This document shows, in pieces, positions 34,621 to 46,682 of a stretch of DNA of 64,000 bases. Numbering within the stretch: position 1 is the first letter of the stretch; every line of letters starts with the position of its first letter. The notes beneath the pieces are model-generated. The model was not told the DNA's origin. It searched no databases and was given only the letters and a program-made list of their open reading frames with translations. Location: the NCBI GenBank assembly GCA_014529385.2, contig CM043970.1:43394279-43458278 (forward strand), in the 5' to 3' direction. The position numbers were made by a program, and so were the translations under genes. This DNA comes from Adiantum capillus-veneris. Taxonomy: Eukaryota; Streptophyta; Polypodiopsida; Polypodiales; Pteridaceae.

Positions 34621-34853
34621 GGCTGGACTCCCTTCCCCCTCCCTCTCCCGCGAGTTTCCATTTAAATCCAATACAACTCCTACACTCTCCAGAATGCTTT
34701 CTCACTTCACTTAATCTCTCTTTCACTCTAAAAATTATATACATAAATCATTGAACTCACAACAAAACCATTACAAATACTATTCATAAGCACATAACGA
34801 AACATTTGCAAATTAATCATATACTACACCAAGTGAAAGAATGGAGAGTTTTT

Positions 34854-37800
34854 TTAATTCTCATCTTGTATAAGATCTCTACAAGCACTAGGATCCATAT
34901 TTAGACCCATAGTATTCAAATCAATAATTAAATTTAGAGATTCTTCCTCCTCTCCATCACCTCCTGTAGAATCATCATCGCTTTCTCCCTCTTCCTCCTC
35001 CTCAAGATGACTATTTGCAAGGCTTGGCTGACCTTCTTCAACTTCTACTACATCTTCCTCTGCATCTTGTGGTGATGGTATGATGGGATCAATTACTCGC
35101 TCAATGTCCGTCTTTGCAAAGATAGATCTACCCTGTAGTGTGACTGGAATGACATACCAAAGTCTTCTTTGAAATATACATGGCACATAAAAGACCTGTA
35201 CGTCACACACTAAGAATAAGTTGATATACATAACTTAAATTTTTAATTTAAGTTAATTGCACATAGCCTAAATTACCTGCTCGCAACTACTAGGATACAC
35301 CAAGTTGTCAGTTTTTCCCCAATGGAATTGGATGGAATCCACCATAATGAGCCCATTTTCATGTCTTTTGACCTCACCCGCAAACCATCGACACTCAAAG
35401 AGGATTTTGTGAAAAGATATGAAATCCACTTTGATTATTCTCTCTATAGTACCACAATATCTGACCTCATCTGTTGTTGTGTCAAAGTTTCCCATCACGC
35501 CACAATCATTAGTGGTCCGACGCTCATCTATCTTGCGGGTGCGAAAATGTCGGCCTTCGGACCAAATGGAGTTGAAAATGAGACACTACAATCACAATGC
35601 ATAAGAGGTTACATCGCATTTCATTAAGTGATTTGCATACATGCATACATAACATATACACACTCACCTTGCGCAAGAATCCTTGCTCATACTCCCATTC
35701 TTTAGGGCTTATTTGTTCTCCTTGTGCTTTGGCATTGGTATTAGTAACTCCATAGCGTTTAAATGCTATCTATATTGTATTTATTTTGCATACCTCCAAT
35801 TGTGACCTCAATCTAACAAAATCCTTTAAAGTCTTCAAGAATCTCTCCAAGAAGAACATCCATCTAGAGTGAACCACCCCACAAATGGCAATCTCCTCAA
35901 CAAGGTGAAGCAATAGATGTATTTGGCTAACAAGGATTGTACGTGGGAATGCATCCTCAATAGCACACACTGCCTCTACTGCTAGCTGATGGGCTACTGG
36001 TATGGCTTCTACTTCTATCTCCTTGGAGCTCACAAATCTAAAGGGCAAACATTATATAGTAGATGAAAAAAAATTCCAAAGTTCATGCATGCACAACATG
36101 ATATAGTACTTGAAAAAAACCCATTACCTCACAATCTTACCCACTTTGAATATTGCAACCTTCACCTTAGTGTCTCCATAACCACTAATAGTTATGGGAA
36201 GTACAAACTACAAGCAATAAAACATCTTAGTGAATGTCAACCTATATATAAGGTCACATAGACACCACAAATTGTTCTACTCTTACCTGAAGGATTTTAT
36301 GCCAATCATGGGATTTCAATCCATACAATTGAGTGGAGCCACCCTTTTTGGTTTTTGTGAAAGCACCTTTGAGTGACCGCATATATCCCGTTGGAGTTCT
36401 GATGGATGCAATAACTTGCTTTGTCCGCTCTTGGTCTGCCTTTGACATTATCCACGGTGCTTTTGGCAGAATCATCTCTCCCCGCTCCCCCATGCGGGGC
36501 GTGGTTGAAGGGGGGAGACTTCTAATGGCTCTCAAATCTTCCCTAGCACCCGATGAATCCTTCTTGCCAATTATGTGATCCCATATAGCTTGCCTAATAT
36601 TTTTGAATACATGCATAGGGTCCAATAAGTGCTGAATTTTCAATGAAGACCAATAGGGGAGCGACAAGAAGATTGAGTACCTCGACATACCCTTTGGCAA
36701 CCCATTGGGAGGCGGTGAGGTACCATGATGCTCCTCCCAATGCTTCGCCCAATCAGCCATGTTCTCTCTGTCACAAGGGAAGGGCCACAAGTGGGACACG
36801 CACTATGTCCAGATGTTGCCAATCCTGCCAAGGGGTAAACAAACGTTACACATGAGACGATAAACCTAAAGCAAAGAGTACAATTAACATGTGCATACTT
36901 ACCAGATACCTCTCCAAATCTTGGGTAATCATGCATGGTCCACATGAGGATGCACTTGATGACGGCATTGTGGTCTCGTGGTGGTCGTGAAATGTCAATG
37001 ACATCTATGCCTCTCCATAGTTCTTGAAGCTCATCAATAAGAGGCTGCAGATATACATCCATGTTTTTTACCTTGTGGTTTCCTGGAATGAGAAGTGATA
37101 GTAAAATGTTTCCGTTTTTTGTTGCCTCCCAAGGCGGAATATTGTAGTTTACAACAACCACCGGCCAAGTGCTCCATGAAGTAGAGCGGTGCCCAAATGG
37201 ATTCACTCCATCACTAGCTAACCCAATCCTCAAGTGACGAGGCTCATCTCTGAACTCTAGCCATGTGTCCTCTATGTGCTTCCACGCTGGTGAGTCAGCT
37301 TGCACTCTCATAATACCATCTGTGGAGTGGTTTTTTGCATGACAACTCAAAAGCTCGCTCATACCCTTCGATCTAAACATGTGTTGGATGCGAGGGATGA
37401 GTGGAAAATGCCTCAAAACTTTACGTGGAATTTTGTTGCTCTGTATTTCTTCTTTGAACCTAGGCTCTCCGCACGATGGACACGTGTCACAATCGGCATG
37501 CTCATTACGAAAGAGCACACAATCGTTCATGCAAGCATGAATGCGATCATAATCCATCCCTAATGCAGTCACCACTTCGCGGGCTTTTTGTTTGTTCTCT
37601 GGCATGTGATTGCCATCTGGAGGCATCTTTCCTAGAAACCTATCACAAGAAGAAAGTACATTAGAAGCTAATTTATGCACTCTACAAGCATCCTTCACAA
37701 TCTATAGACATACCTCAAAAGTGCGTCGACACTAGCATTGCTCCATCCAAACATCGCATGAAGGTTAAGGACTTCGAGAGAAGCCCTTAAAATGGAGTAA

Positions 37801-38560
37801 GAGCATCTATCATATAGTGCGGTGTGTGCCGAATCGAGTAGCTCACTTCTCGTTCGCTCGGAAGTTTCTTCGCATGCGCACTCTGGTTCATGCTCCTCCT
37901 CTCGTGCAAAGAGATCCTCAACCATTCTATGCAAATGGTCGTCTTGTGCATCCACGTAAGGAGATGGGATGTGGTCACTCGGATAAGAGGGAGCAGCAGT
38001 ACTTGGCTGATTTGATGTGCTTCCTCCCTCTCTAATGGATTCCTGGCGCATGCGCTCTTCCACCCTCCTTTCCCCTCCTCCACCAACCACACGCCAATGT
38101 GGGGTGACGTCAATAGCCGCAACAATTCGCGGATCGTTTTTTTCCATCCGTGCACGCTTGCGAGGATCGTCCCATAGTCCATAATCTTCTACATTGCTCA
38201 AGCATATCCGTCGAAGTCGAGCAATGGCGCATTTGCACCGCACGCATGGGCATGGTAATCGCTCGGCCAACCACCGTGATCTATCCGTTTCAGTGGACGG
38301 GCCAAAATCATCCCAAGCAACCTACATTAATAAATTACATACACTAATTAAAATCAAATTACCAAAGAATGTTAATAAAATATCAGTAAAAAGTAAAAAC
38401 TAACCATTTAGGTAAAAATGTCAATTTCAAAGTACTAGAAATACTTTCATTTTATATATATTTTATAAAAAACATAGTACCAATAGATTGTGAGGATCAA
38501 TAGTAATAATGTCAGAACGTGGCCATCTGTTTATTTGGCCCGAATTTGCGCCGCGGTAAT
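34854..38560 (-). pseudogene. CACTA transposase (tnp2 / Transposase_21), multi-exon, nearly intact
   Basis: Inferred exons (minus): 38481 to about 38560, 37714-38321, 36903-37639, 36287-36824, 36128-36207, 35668-36037, 35277-35585, 34854-35195, all with GT-AG borders. N-terminal transposase-associated Cys motif (CPCVRCKC); tnp2 region (NDCVLFRNEHADCDTCPSC, DGVNPFGHRSTSWSTWPV, FGEVSG, LPYWSSLKIQHLLDPMHVFK); DUF4218 (IHLLLHLVEEIAICGVVHSR); DUF4216 (CRWFAGEVK); a long acidic tail. It would cut and join the element ends. Damage: a frame switch is needed near 36790 and a TAG lies at 35770-35772, so it is probably recently inactivated. No start ATG was found in the first exon. Confidence 0.85.
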
Positions 38561-38646
38561 ATACGCGGTAATGTTTGTGGTAAGAGACGCGGTAATGCTC
38601 GCGGTAATAGGAGCGGAAAATCAAATTTCAATTTTTTTTATAAATA
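38525..38646. promoter_or_regulatory. Internal GCGGTAAT cluster and TATA box between divergent genes
   Basis: Five or so GCGGTAAT(A/G) motifs (38549-38618), the same motif as the element ends, directly before TATAAATA at 38639-38646 on the plus strand. It overlaps the 5' end of the transposase gene. A transposase-bound, self-regulating promoter is inferred. Confidence 0.6.
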
Positions 38647-38669
38647 GGGGCACATGCGTGCCCCGCGAA

Positions 38670-41600
38670 GTTCAAAGCCCTAAAATTCGAATTTCATCGT
38701 CTTCTCCACAGAAACCGAGAGCATGAACCTCACAACCTTGAGCTCTACCTCCATCTTTACTCTTCTACTCTCCACCATCTCTACTCTTTCACTCTCCTAC
38801 CCTCTCCCAACAAGCGCTTCAATTCCATGTAAGTTTTGTTGTTATGTTTTTTGATTTTTTTTCACACGCATACACACATGCATACACTCATACACACGCA
38901 TGCATACACACACACTAATTAGTGCATGTGTACGTTCTTTACACACTAATTACACACACTAATTAGTGCATCTATACATTCTTTACACACTAATTAGTGC
39001 ATGTGTACGTTCTTTACAAACTAATTACACACACTAATTAGTGCATGTGTTCTTTACACACACTAATTAGTGTGTGCATTATTCTAATGCACACACTAAT
39101 TAGTGTAAGTAAAGACCCACCAAAACTTAAATTTGTTAATTATTAGTTACTTGCAAAATCTAAACTTGTTAGATTTTATTACTTGCATAACCTAATATCT
39201 TAAATTTGGGATTGGCCATGCACACACTAATTAGTGTGTGATTAGTGTGTGATTAGTGTGTTATTAGTGTGTGCATTGGCCAATGTGATTGGTCAATGCA
39301 CACACTAATTAGTGTGTGCATTGGCCGGCCAATGTGATTGGTCAACGCACACACTAATTAGTGCTCATTAACACACACTAATTTGTGTGTTATTAGTGTG
39401 TGCATTGGCCAATTCCATTGGTCAATGCACACACTAATTAGTGTGCTATTAGTGTGTGCATTGGCCAATGTGATTGGTCAATGCACACACTAATTAGTGT
39501 GTTATTAGTGTGTGCATTGGCCAATGGGGTTGGCCAATTCACACACTAATTAGTGTGTGATTAGTGTGTGCATTGACCAATGTGATTGGTCAATGTACAC
39601 ACTAATTAGTGTGCTATTAGTGTGTGCATTGGCCAATGTGATTGGTCAATGCACACACTAATTAGTGTGTGATTAGTGTGTGCATTGGCCAATGTGATTG
39701 GTCAATGCACACACTAATTTGTGTGTGATTAGTGTGTGCATTGATCAATCACATTGGCCAATGTACACACTAATCTATTAGTGTGTGCATTGGCCAATGT
39801 GATTGGTCAATGCACACATTAATTAGTTTTGGATTAGTGTGTGCATTGGTCAATTGGATTGGCCAATACACACATTATTTAGTGTATGTGATTAGTGTGT
39901 GCATTGGCCAATGTGATTGGTCAATACACACACTATTTAGTGTGTGATTAGTGTGTGCATTGACCAATGGAATTGTCCAATGCACACACTAATTAGTGTG
40001 TGATTAGTCCAATTACACAAGCCAATAAACACACTAATTAGTGTGTGCACAATCTAATGCACACACTAATTAGTGTATGTTAGAACACACTAATTAGTGT
40101 GTGCCCAAGCCAATTAAACAAGCCAATGCACACACTAATTAGTGTGTGCACAAGACAATTAAACAAGCCAATTATTCACGCCAATGCATACACTAATTAG
40201 TGTGTGCACAAAATAATGCACACACTAATTAGTGTGTTTTAACACACACTAATTAGTGTGTGCACAATCTAGTGCACACACTAAATAGTGTATGTTAAAA
40301 CACACTAATTAGTGTGTGCACAAGCCAATTACACAAGCCAATGCACACACTAATTAGTGTGTTCACAAGCCAATTAAACAAGCCAACACTAAAACACGCA
40401 CTAATTATGTTAAATTAAACAACAATCAACACAAAAACAGAAACATACCTCCATGATTAAGTCATAGGTGACGTATTAGGCCCCAATGACCGTCCAAGTG
40501 ATCACGCAATTGATCACACTAATCATAAACACAATAATCTCTTATTAGTCAATACACACACTAATATCCTATTAGCACTCGAGGCTTTGCAAGACTCTTT
40601 TATAGGTTGTAGACACACATTGGATTCTTTCAACATTGGATACTATAGAGAATCCAATGTTAAAAAATCCAATGTTTGAAAAAAATCAACGTGTAAATTT
40701 TTAATCATATATTCAAAATGTATACCCTAGTTTAATCTTTGTCGTAATAAATGCAGAGCATGTCTTCTTCTTCCACACCACGCTTTCGCAGCAATGAGGA
40801 TTTCATGACAGACGGGATGTCATATCCCAACGCTCTCTCTGCCTATCATTCACAGCCGTCGCCTCAGTAGTCATCATCAGGGTTCGCCTGGTTTTGGGAC
40901 GCTCTAGGTGGGTCCACTGTCATACCTGTGACCGATCTAGATGTGGAGAGGACATTGCGTCTTCGGGCTGAGTGGTTAGATTCACAGCAGACCCTTACAT
41001 AGTGCTATTCACTGGCGCAGCTAAGAGCTTTTGGATTATCAGAGGTCTCTACTCCGACTGGTGGCACTCCATACCTGCAGATTTTTCTAGCTACAGCTCC
41101 AGGTTCAACTTTTCCTTCACAGGGTCCAACGCCCCAGGGTCCGACGTCGTTGGGTGCGACGCCACGGGCGTCCACCTATCCATCACCTATCCCACCTTCT
41201 GTCCCAGATTCACGTCGGCGCTCTTCTGGCAGTCAGCGTCAAGGCAGCTCGCGTGCTAGCGTCGGTCGATCTCGACGAGGGAGCCGAGCTAGTTGTTGTT
41301 TGGGGGGGGGGGGGGAAAGTACTACAAATTCTCCTCCACAGTCACCGCTCCCTGCTCGAGCGGAAGATGAGGACCATGACATGCCTTCGCCAGATGCTCG
41401 TGGGTTATACTACCAGGTTCATAGAGGAGGTATGGTGGATCTCGGGGCAGCACAGGGCAGGAGATTCCACACACACGTCAACCAATTAATCCACTCCACA
41501 TATATCAATTGTTTTCTCAAATTTGATCAGCAATATCCCTACAACCTCACATATATAGAGACAACCATGCACATACGTTTCCCCAACCTTGAGGGGCAAC

Positions 41601-41866
41601 AATTCTCAAGGCAATGGTTGCAAGAACATGTCAAAACATTTCTGAAGAACAAAAAATCTAGTGTGAGGAGAGCGGAAAAGAAGACAATGGAGTCTCCAGA
41701 GCAGGAAATGTCCATGATGTGGAGTGGGAGACCGCTATGGGCGAGAAAGAGGACGAAAGGGCAACCGGTGCGAGGATGTATACACGTCAAGTTGAGGCCA
41801 GATGCCATCAGACTCCTACGCATTATGGTTCGGGAGGAAAAACGGCTTGGAAAGACAAATATATAA
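38670..41866 (+). pseudogene. Second CACTA gene (TnpA-like position), broken
   Basis: A leader exon (about 38670-38828, donor CCAT|GTAAGT) carries a 42-codon upstream ORF. The intron to about 40756 (ATGCAG acceptor) spans the palindrome array. The main frame starts at ATG 40760 (MSSSSTPRFRSNEDF) and runs to a TAA at 41864-41866, interrupted by TAG at 40868-40870 and 41000-41002. The protein is Ser/Pro/Arg-rich, with a poly-G run (41306-41318) encoding Gly residues, then a helical basic part (QQFSRQWLQEHVKTFLKNKK) that loosely resembles the plant PTTA/En-Spm accessory domain. Exon-like pieces with good splice sites follow at 41940-42080 and 42179-42220. A DNA-binding role at the subterminal repeats is inferred from position, not shown. 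Confidence 0.6.
38870..40400. repeat. Array of nested palindromes (CACTAATTAGTG units)
   Basis: By eye about 24 exact copies of the 12-bp palindrome CACTAATTAGTG, mostly within ACACACTAATTAGTGTGT. In the centre (39200-39980) they alternate with a second imperfect palindrome built of GCATTGGCCAATG and GATTGGTCAATGC. Unit spacing is about 55-65 bp in the centre and shorter at the sides. Adjacent units can pair as hairpins. It lies wholly within the inferred leader intron of the second CACTA gene. Confidence 0.9.
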
Positions 41867-42524
41867 GTACAAATATTAGTTTTATTGTAAAAAGTCTAAT
41901 GTTTTTCATTTAATTAATTGGTTGCTATTTTTTTCAGTATAACATTACCATGAGTCGCCCGACCAGAGAAGTGCAGAGATATAGAGAGAACCATATCGAG
42001 TATCAAAACTTGGTGTTGGTTGTTTGAAAATCAAATGATCTCTCGAGAGGAGTTCGAAAATGCATGCAGAAGTTTGCAACATGTAAGTTTAATCTTATCT
42101 AAATAATCAAATTGTTGATTTTATATCAAATATTAAATAACAAAGTGTTAATTGTTTTCTTTTTATGGTTTTGCAGAGTCAAGGAGTTCCACGTGAAATG
42201 CCACCAACTCCCCCATGAGCATCCTCTATTTTGTATACGCGGGCCCCGTTTGCCCTATCCCACATGACCATACTCTATTTTGTACACGCGGGCTTTTTTT
42301 GCCCTTTATGTAAATGCAATACCTATCATTTTTTGGCTCAATACCTCCCCCGATTGTAATTCCACTTATGTAAATGAAATTATCAGTCTTTTTTTGGCTC
42401 AATGTATTGTCCAATTGTGATATTTTGTTGTAATTAATAATAATTTTGTAAAATAACTAAAATAAATAAAAAAATAGATGACCTTTTGGATGGTCCTGCA
42501 AAGGACAATCCAAACGGTCATCTG

Positions 42525-42777
42525 TTTTTTTATAATAAATCCCTTCGCGGTAATGCTCGCGATAAGCCTGACGCCGTAATATGTGCGGGTATTGTTGCAG
42601 CAAAGCACACGGTAATATTTGCGGAAATATTGCCGCATCCATTACCGCATCAGTTACCGCTAGACGATTATCGCCAGCTTTTCCGCAGTATTTGCCGCGT
42701 ACGGGAATTTTTATATTTCAAGTTTGTTTGTTTTTTTGCGGTAATGTGAGCAATAATACCGCGCATATGTTATAGTG
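42525..42777. repeat. CACTA right end: TIR and subterminal motifs
   Basis: Many GCGGTAAT / ATTACCGC variants in both orientations (for example GCGGTAATGCTCGCG, CCATTACCGCATCAGTTACC) up to TTATAGTG at 42777. Confidence 0.88.
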
Positions 42778-43084
42778 AATTTAGACCGTAACTGCAAGAA
42801 AATGATGCCAAGTGCCTCGCCTCTATCATTTTAATATAGATAAATAATGTCATATATAGATTTGCAGCCACATGGATGGCCACTCATTTCATTTTATAGA
42901 TAGGATAATTGCATTCCAATAGCCATGAGATGTGAGGGGATGACACACTATATTGGGATAAAGAAAGCTTGGAAAAAAAAAATTATAGATTCCTAAAGCA
43001 ATTAGAGACGCATAATAATGTGTGATATGGTATGCATTTAGCAGCATAGCCACCTCACGTTTGTTATCCTAGGCTTCATACTCA

Positions 43085-43265
43085 ACCTCAATAGTAGAGT
43101 GATAGGGCTTGCAAACTCTTTCCCCATTACCTCATCAAGTTGTGTATGCCAAAGGGACACTCAAAATGTTCCCCACGGTACATCTTGGAATTTGAGACAA
43201 GCATCATTTACACTACCATGGCCATCATCTAAGGCATCACCATAAGCAGGACTTTTGAGGTTGCC
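43085..43265 (+). pseudogene. LINE fragment, post-RT region
   Basis: Inverted copy of 18430-18600, including the VIGLANS-type frame. Too short and broken for function. 43265-43860 holds nothing recognised. Confidence 0.65.
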
Positions 43266-43858
43266 ATTACAAAGAGGTATGAAAGAAAGAGCCTCAAAAA
43301 GGGCAATGCCTTTGCACGTAGGTAGTAGAGAAGTAGGCTCTTATGTGGTGATCCACACTCTTTTGGAGGTGGGGATTTGATGTGTATATTGAATTTACTG
43401 AGGCTCAAAGCTAGCAAAATTTTTAATTTGAGGGAGAAGGAGAGGATAATGGGTAGCAAAGAAGTCTTCAAGAAGGGACATCTTTATTAGCATTGGCCTC
43501 CCTCGTGGACTTTCAAGCTCCAGTATCCTTTCTATGTGCTATTTGGTGAAAAATCTTATTGTGAGTGTACGTGTGAAAAAAGGGTCAAGTTTTAAAATTA
43601 CTCACTTTGAATTCAAATCCTAGAAGAAATTAAAGTATGGTTAGGTTAATGGCCCAGTTAATGGTGACACTATTTTGAACCCTGACTCCATGAAGACCAC
43701 ACACAATGCAAGACAAATACATTTTCTAAGGCAACTTAAATCTCCCCTACTTTTCATGTCAAAATTTGGAGAAGATCATTCCCTTCGCAGTCATGAAGCC
43801 GTTTCTTCAATGGAGGGTGTCACTGAACATACTAATTTGTCAAAGAGGGGAGCGGATG

Positions 43859-43860
<2 letters not shown>

Positions 43861-43904
<44 letters not shown>
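43861..43904. repeat. (GA)n microsatellite
   Basis: About 21 units; a second run of about seven lies at 44027-44041. Confidence 0.95.
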
Positions 43905-43909
<5 letters not shown>

Positions 43910-44269
43910 TAAAGACCTCAGAGATAGAGTATTGCATATCCTCAACAAACTCCCAGTTTGATGAGGAAGTAAGCTAAATTATAAAATTCTCTTGTAAATA
44001 TAATATAGAATATTTCCCAAAAAAAAAGAGAGAGAGAGAGAGCATTCTCTCACTCGGAGTCTCAATACTTTCTTTTCTGTGAAATACGGGAAATTTTGCT
44101 ATTTTTTATTCTACCACATTTCAAAGCTTCATATTACCTTGGACCATGATAAAGGTCAAGATTATTGAAGATTGTCTGGCTATGTCTGAGCACAAGCAGA
44201 ATAAAATGATGGAGTACATCAATCTTATGTAAGATGAAGCAAACGTAACAAAATCTAAATAGAGCAAAA

Positions 44270-44430
44270 TGTATACAATTTGAGGGTTCCATGAAATCAA
44301 GATATCACTCAAATATTTTGGGATTGAACACTGTTAGACACTGCAATAAATTGGTGGTCATCTTCAACTAAAAGGCTCTATCTACATTTGATTCCACAAC
44401 CTTAGATACAGTTGAGATGAAGAAAGATGT
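44270..44430. repeat. Dispersed repeat shared with 11150-11310
   Basis: Direct diverged copy, unclassified. 44431-44735 has nothing assignable. Confidence 0.6.
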
Positions 44431-44750
44431 GGCGATTTAGTTACTCTCAAATTAAAGTTGAAGGTTAAAAATGAGCTAATGGCAAGTAAAAGAATGTTTG
44501 ATGAGAAATGCCCCAGATGATGTCAACTTTTAAACTATTAGGCACTTATTTTGAGTTTTCAAACTATACATTCATGCTGGATATGTTTGTAGGATGTATG
44601 TATGATGCAATAGAATGTCAAAATTACCAAATATAGTTTGCTCTTTGGAAATATTAAAACTTGTGCTGACGGTTTGGACCTATGTACTTCTTATCTTGGA
44701 GTATGGATGTTATCCTTTGTGTGGAATGGTAGAAGAAAGAGCTTCTCCAC

Positions 44751-44783
44751 ACATACACACACACAGACACACACACACACACA

Positions 44784-44831
<48 letters not shown>
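44751..44831. repeat. Compound (CA)n-(GA)n microsatellite
   Basis: CA run to 44784 passing directly into a GA run. Histidine/threonine and Arg/Glu-repeat ORFs over it are artefacts. Confidence 0.95.
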
Positions 44832-44833
<2 letters not shown>

Positions 44834-45464
44834 GGAGACAAAGAGAAGACAAGACATATACAAGCTACATATATATAGGTAGCACCAAGTTAGGTAGAGT
44901 GAGCCATATATAGCTCCATCAATGCATATAGAAATGGAGAAATTATAGTTGTCTCATAGAGGGTAACATGCATAGGATCTAAGACATCTAAACATGGATC
45001 CTTTTGGGTGATTCTAATCCTTAGTTTTTTGGTGGATTTGGACTACTTAGTGGGTTGTAGCAAGAGTCTCATGTGAGGTTATATTACTAAGGGAATCAAA
45101 GATGTTGGGGGAGTTTTAGCGTGAAGCTAGGTTTTTGGGAATGCAGGCCTTTTTGCATGTTTATATCCACCATTATCCAAAGTAATCGGTAATATTTCTT
45201 TGTTCAAAGGATTTAGGTTCCTAGAAAAAGTGGCATAGCTAAGGGGAACTTTGGGTGGGTTTCTTGAAACCCCATGTGGCTTAGCATAAAAGGATAGTTT
45301 AGAAACTAGGGGAGGTGAGAATGGTTCTTGTAGGTGAGAGTTGGTTTTCTATCTATCTAGAGATTCTAGAGGTTTTAAAAAACATCTTCTACCTGGATAC
45401 ATAAAACTTTCTGCTGGGATATGAGGGAGCAAGTTCCATTTCCCTGGCTAAAAGGATAAATGAG
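44832..45464. other. No gene recognised
   Basis: Non-repetitive by eye, stop-rich in all frames, no motif noted. Confidence 0.5.
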
Positions 45465-46158
45465 TTTTTAGAGAAATGCCTAAATTGTCCACGATGTAGT
45501 AGGAGCTAGTGAGATTTTCTTGGTAAAGATATCAAGAAAATTCCACTAACATTTAAAAGTTCAATTTTAATGGTATCCAAGAGTTTCTTATCTGTTTTCC
45601 AAGCTATGCAAGCTTTTTACCTATTGGGACAATTTATGGATGGTAAGAATAAGACCTTAGCCAAAGAGGCATCTAGTTTTTGAGGGCCACAAAAAAGAAG
45701 GAATTTCCATAAAATTCCAATCGAGTAGAGAATTTGGAAAAGAGATTTTTCTATTAGTCTCATGGGAGTCCAAGGTAGAACATGCACAACTTGTTCAAAG
45801 ACTATAATTGTTGAAGTGGGCAAGGAAAAAACACATGAATCTGCCCAATAGCTTATGAAAGCATCCATCAATGGAGTGTGTTACATCTTTTATATTTAGT
45901 AGTTGTCCACTAAAGTAATACACCACCCCTTTGTTTTGCAAATTATTTGGATGATTTCATACTTGAGAGGACTATAGAGTCACTGTATGACTCCCTTGAC
46001 CTCAAGGTCTAAGGCTAGACTATCATTTAGGGTTTTAGCCATATGCACCAAGTCATAGGGGGCATCGCAGGTCCAAAGAACTTGAAAAAAAGCCCCATAC
46101 TATGGTTAACAAGAAAATCGTCATTGAAAGACATGCTACAAAGTTCCCAGCATAGTGA

Positions 46159-46170
<12 letters not shown>
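45465..46170. repeat. Dispersed repeat, unclassified (copy 2)
   Basis: Matches 6955-7690 in direct orientation. The minus-strand frame 45617-45871 (84 codons) is open here but broken in copy 1; I recognise no domain in it. Confidence 0.68.

Positions 46171-46229
<59 letters not shown>
46171..46229. repeat. (TC)n microsatellite
   Basis: About 29 units at the end of the dispersed repeat; copy 1 has nine. Confidence 0.95.
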
Positions 46230-46232
<3 letters not shown>

Positions 46233-46682
46233 CCAAACACGCAAATAAACATATGAAACCAAACTAACACCAGGCTGTTGAGCTTCCCTCTCCTCTCTCT
46301 CTATGATTTTCCATACGCTTAAGGTTACATAAACATATTGCAAGTGATCCAATAGTGAGATTGGGGTCAGATGGCCATAATCCATTCAACACAAAGTGAC
46401 CATAATACCCTTCTCCATGTCCATTTGTGATCATCCCTATTCATGCCACTTGCAATTGTCAAGTTGAATCTATGTCTTTTGGCTTAGTGCGTAGGCAAGG
46501 AATTGCTGTCTTTTTTTATCCATCTTATCATGAACCATGCACAAATATTTTTTTGGTTGTAATTTTGAACATGATCTCCATGCATAATACATATTTCTAA
46601 ATCTTTGTTTTTGGCACATGTGGATCTTTATCTCCTATTTTATCTTGGTCCTTTCCTCTAGACTTTGCTTTATTGCCATCCT
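46230..46682. other. No gene recognised
   Basis: AT-rich DNA with short broken frames only. Confidence 0.5.

Larger units (their letters stand above)
34457..42777. mobile_element. Complete CACTA (En/Spm) transposon, 8.3 kb
   Basis: Ends CACTATGAGAG (34457) and ...TATAGTG (42777), inverted repeats starting CACTAT, flanked by AAT on both sides (34454-34456 and 42778-42780), the 3-bp duplication expected for CACTA elements. Both ends carry arrays of GCGGTAAT-type subterminal motifs. Inside are a tnp2-like transposase gene on the minus strand, a second gene on the plus strand and a palindromic minisatellite between them. TIR similarity beyond the first six bases is patchy. Confidence 0.92.

Noticed and set aside
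35766-35793. 28-bp intron in the CACTA transposase
   Set aside because: It has GT...AG ends but is too short for a plant intron. Reading through keeps the frame with one TAG, so it is treated as exon with a stop.
38870-40400. CRISPR-like array
   Set aside because: Regular palindromic repeats, but the spacers are themselves repeats, the setting is a eukaryotic transposon, and no cas genes are present.
45617-45871. 84-codon ORF in a dispersed repeat
   Set aside because: The equivalent frame in the copy at 6955-7690 is full of stops and no family is recognisable, so it is not called as a gene.
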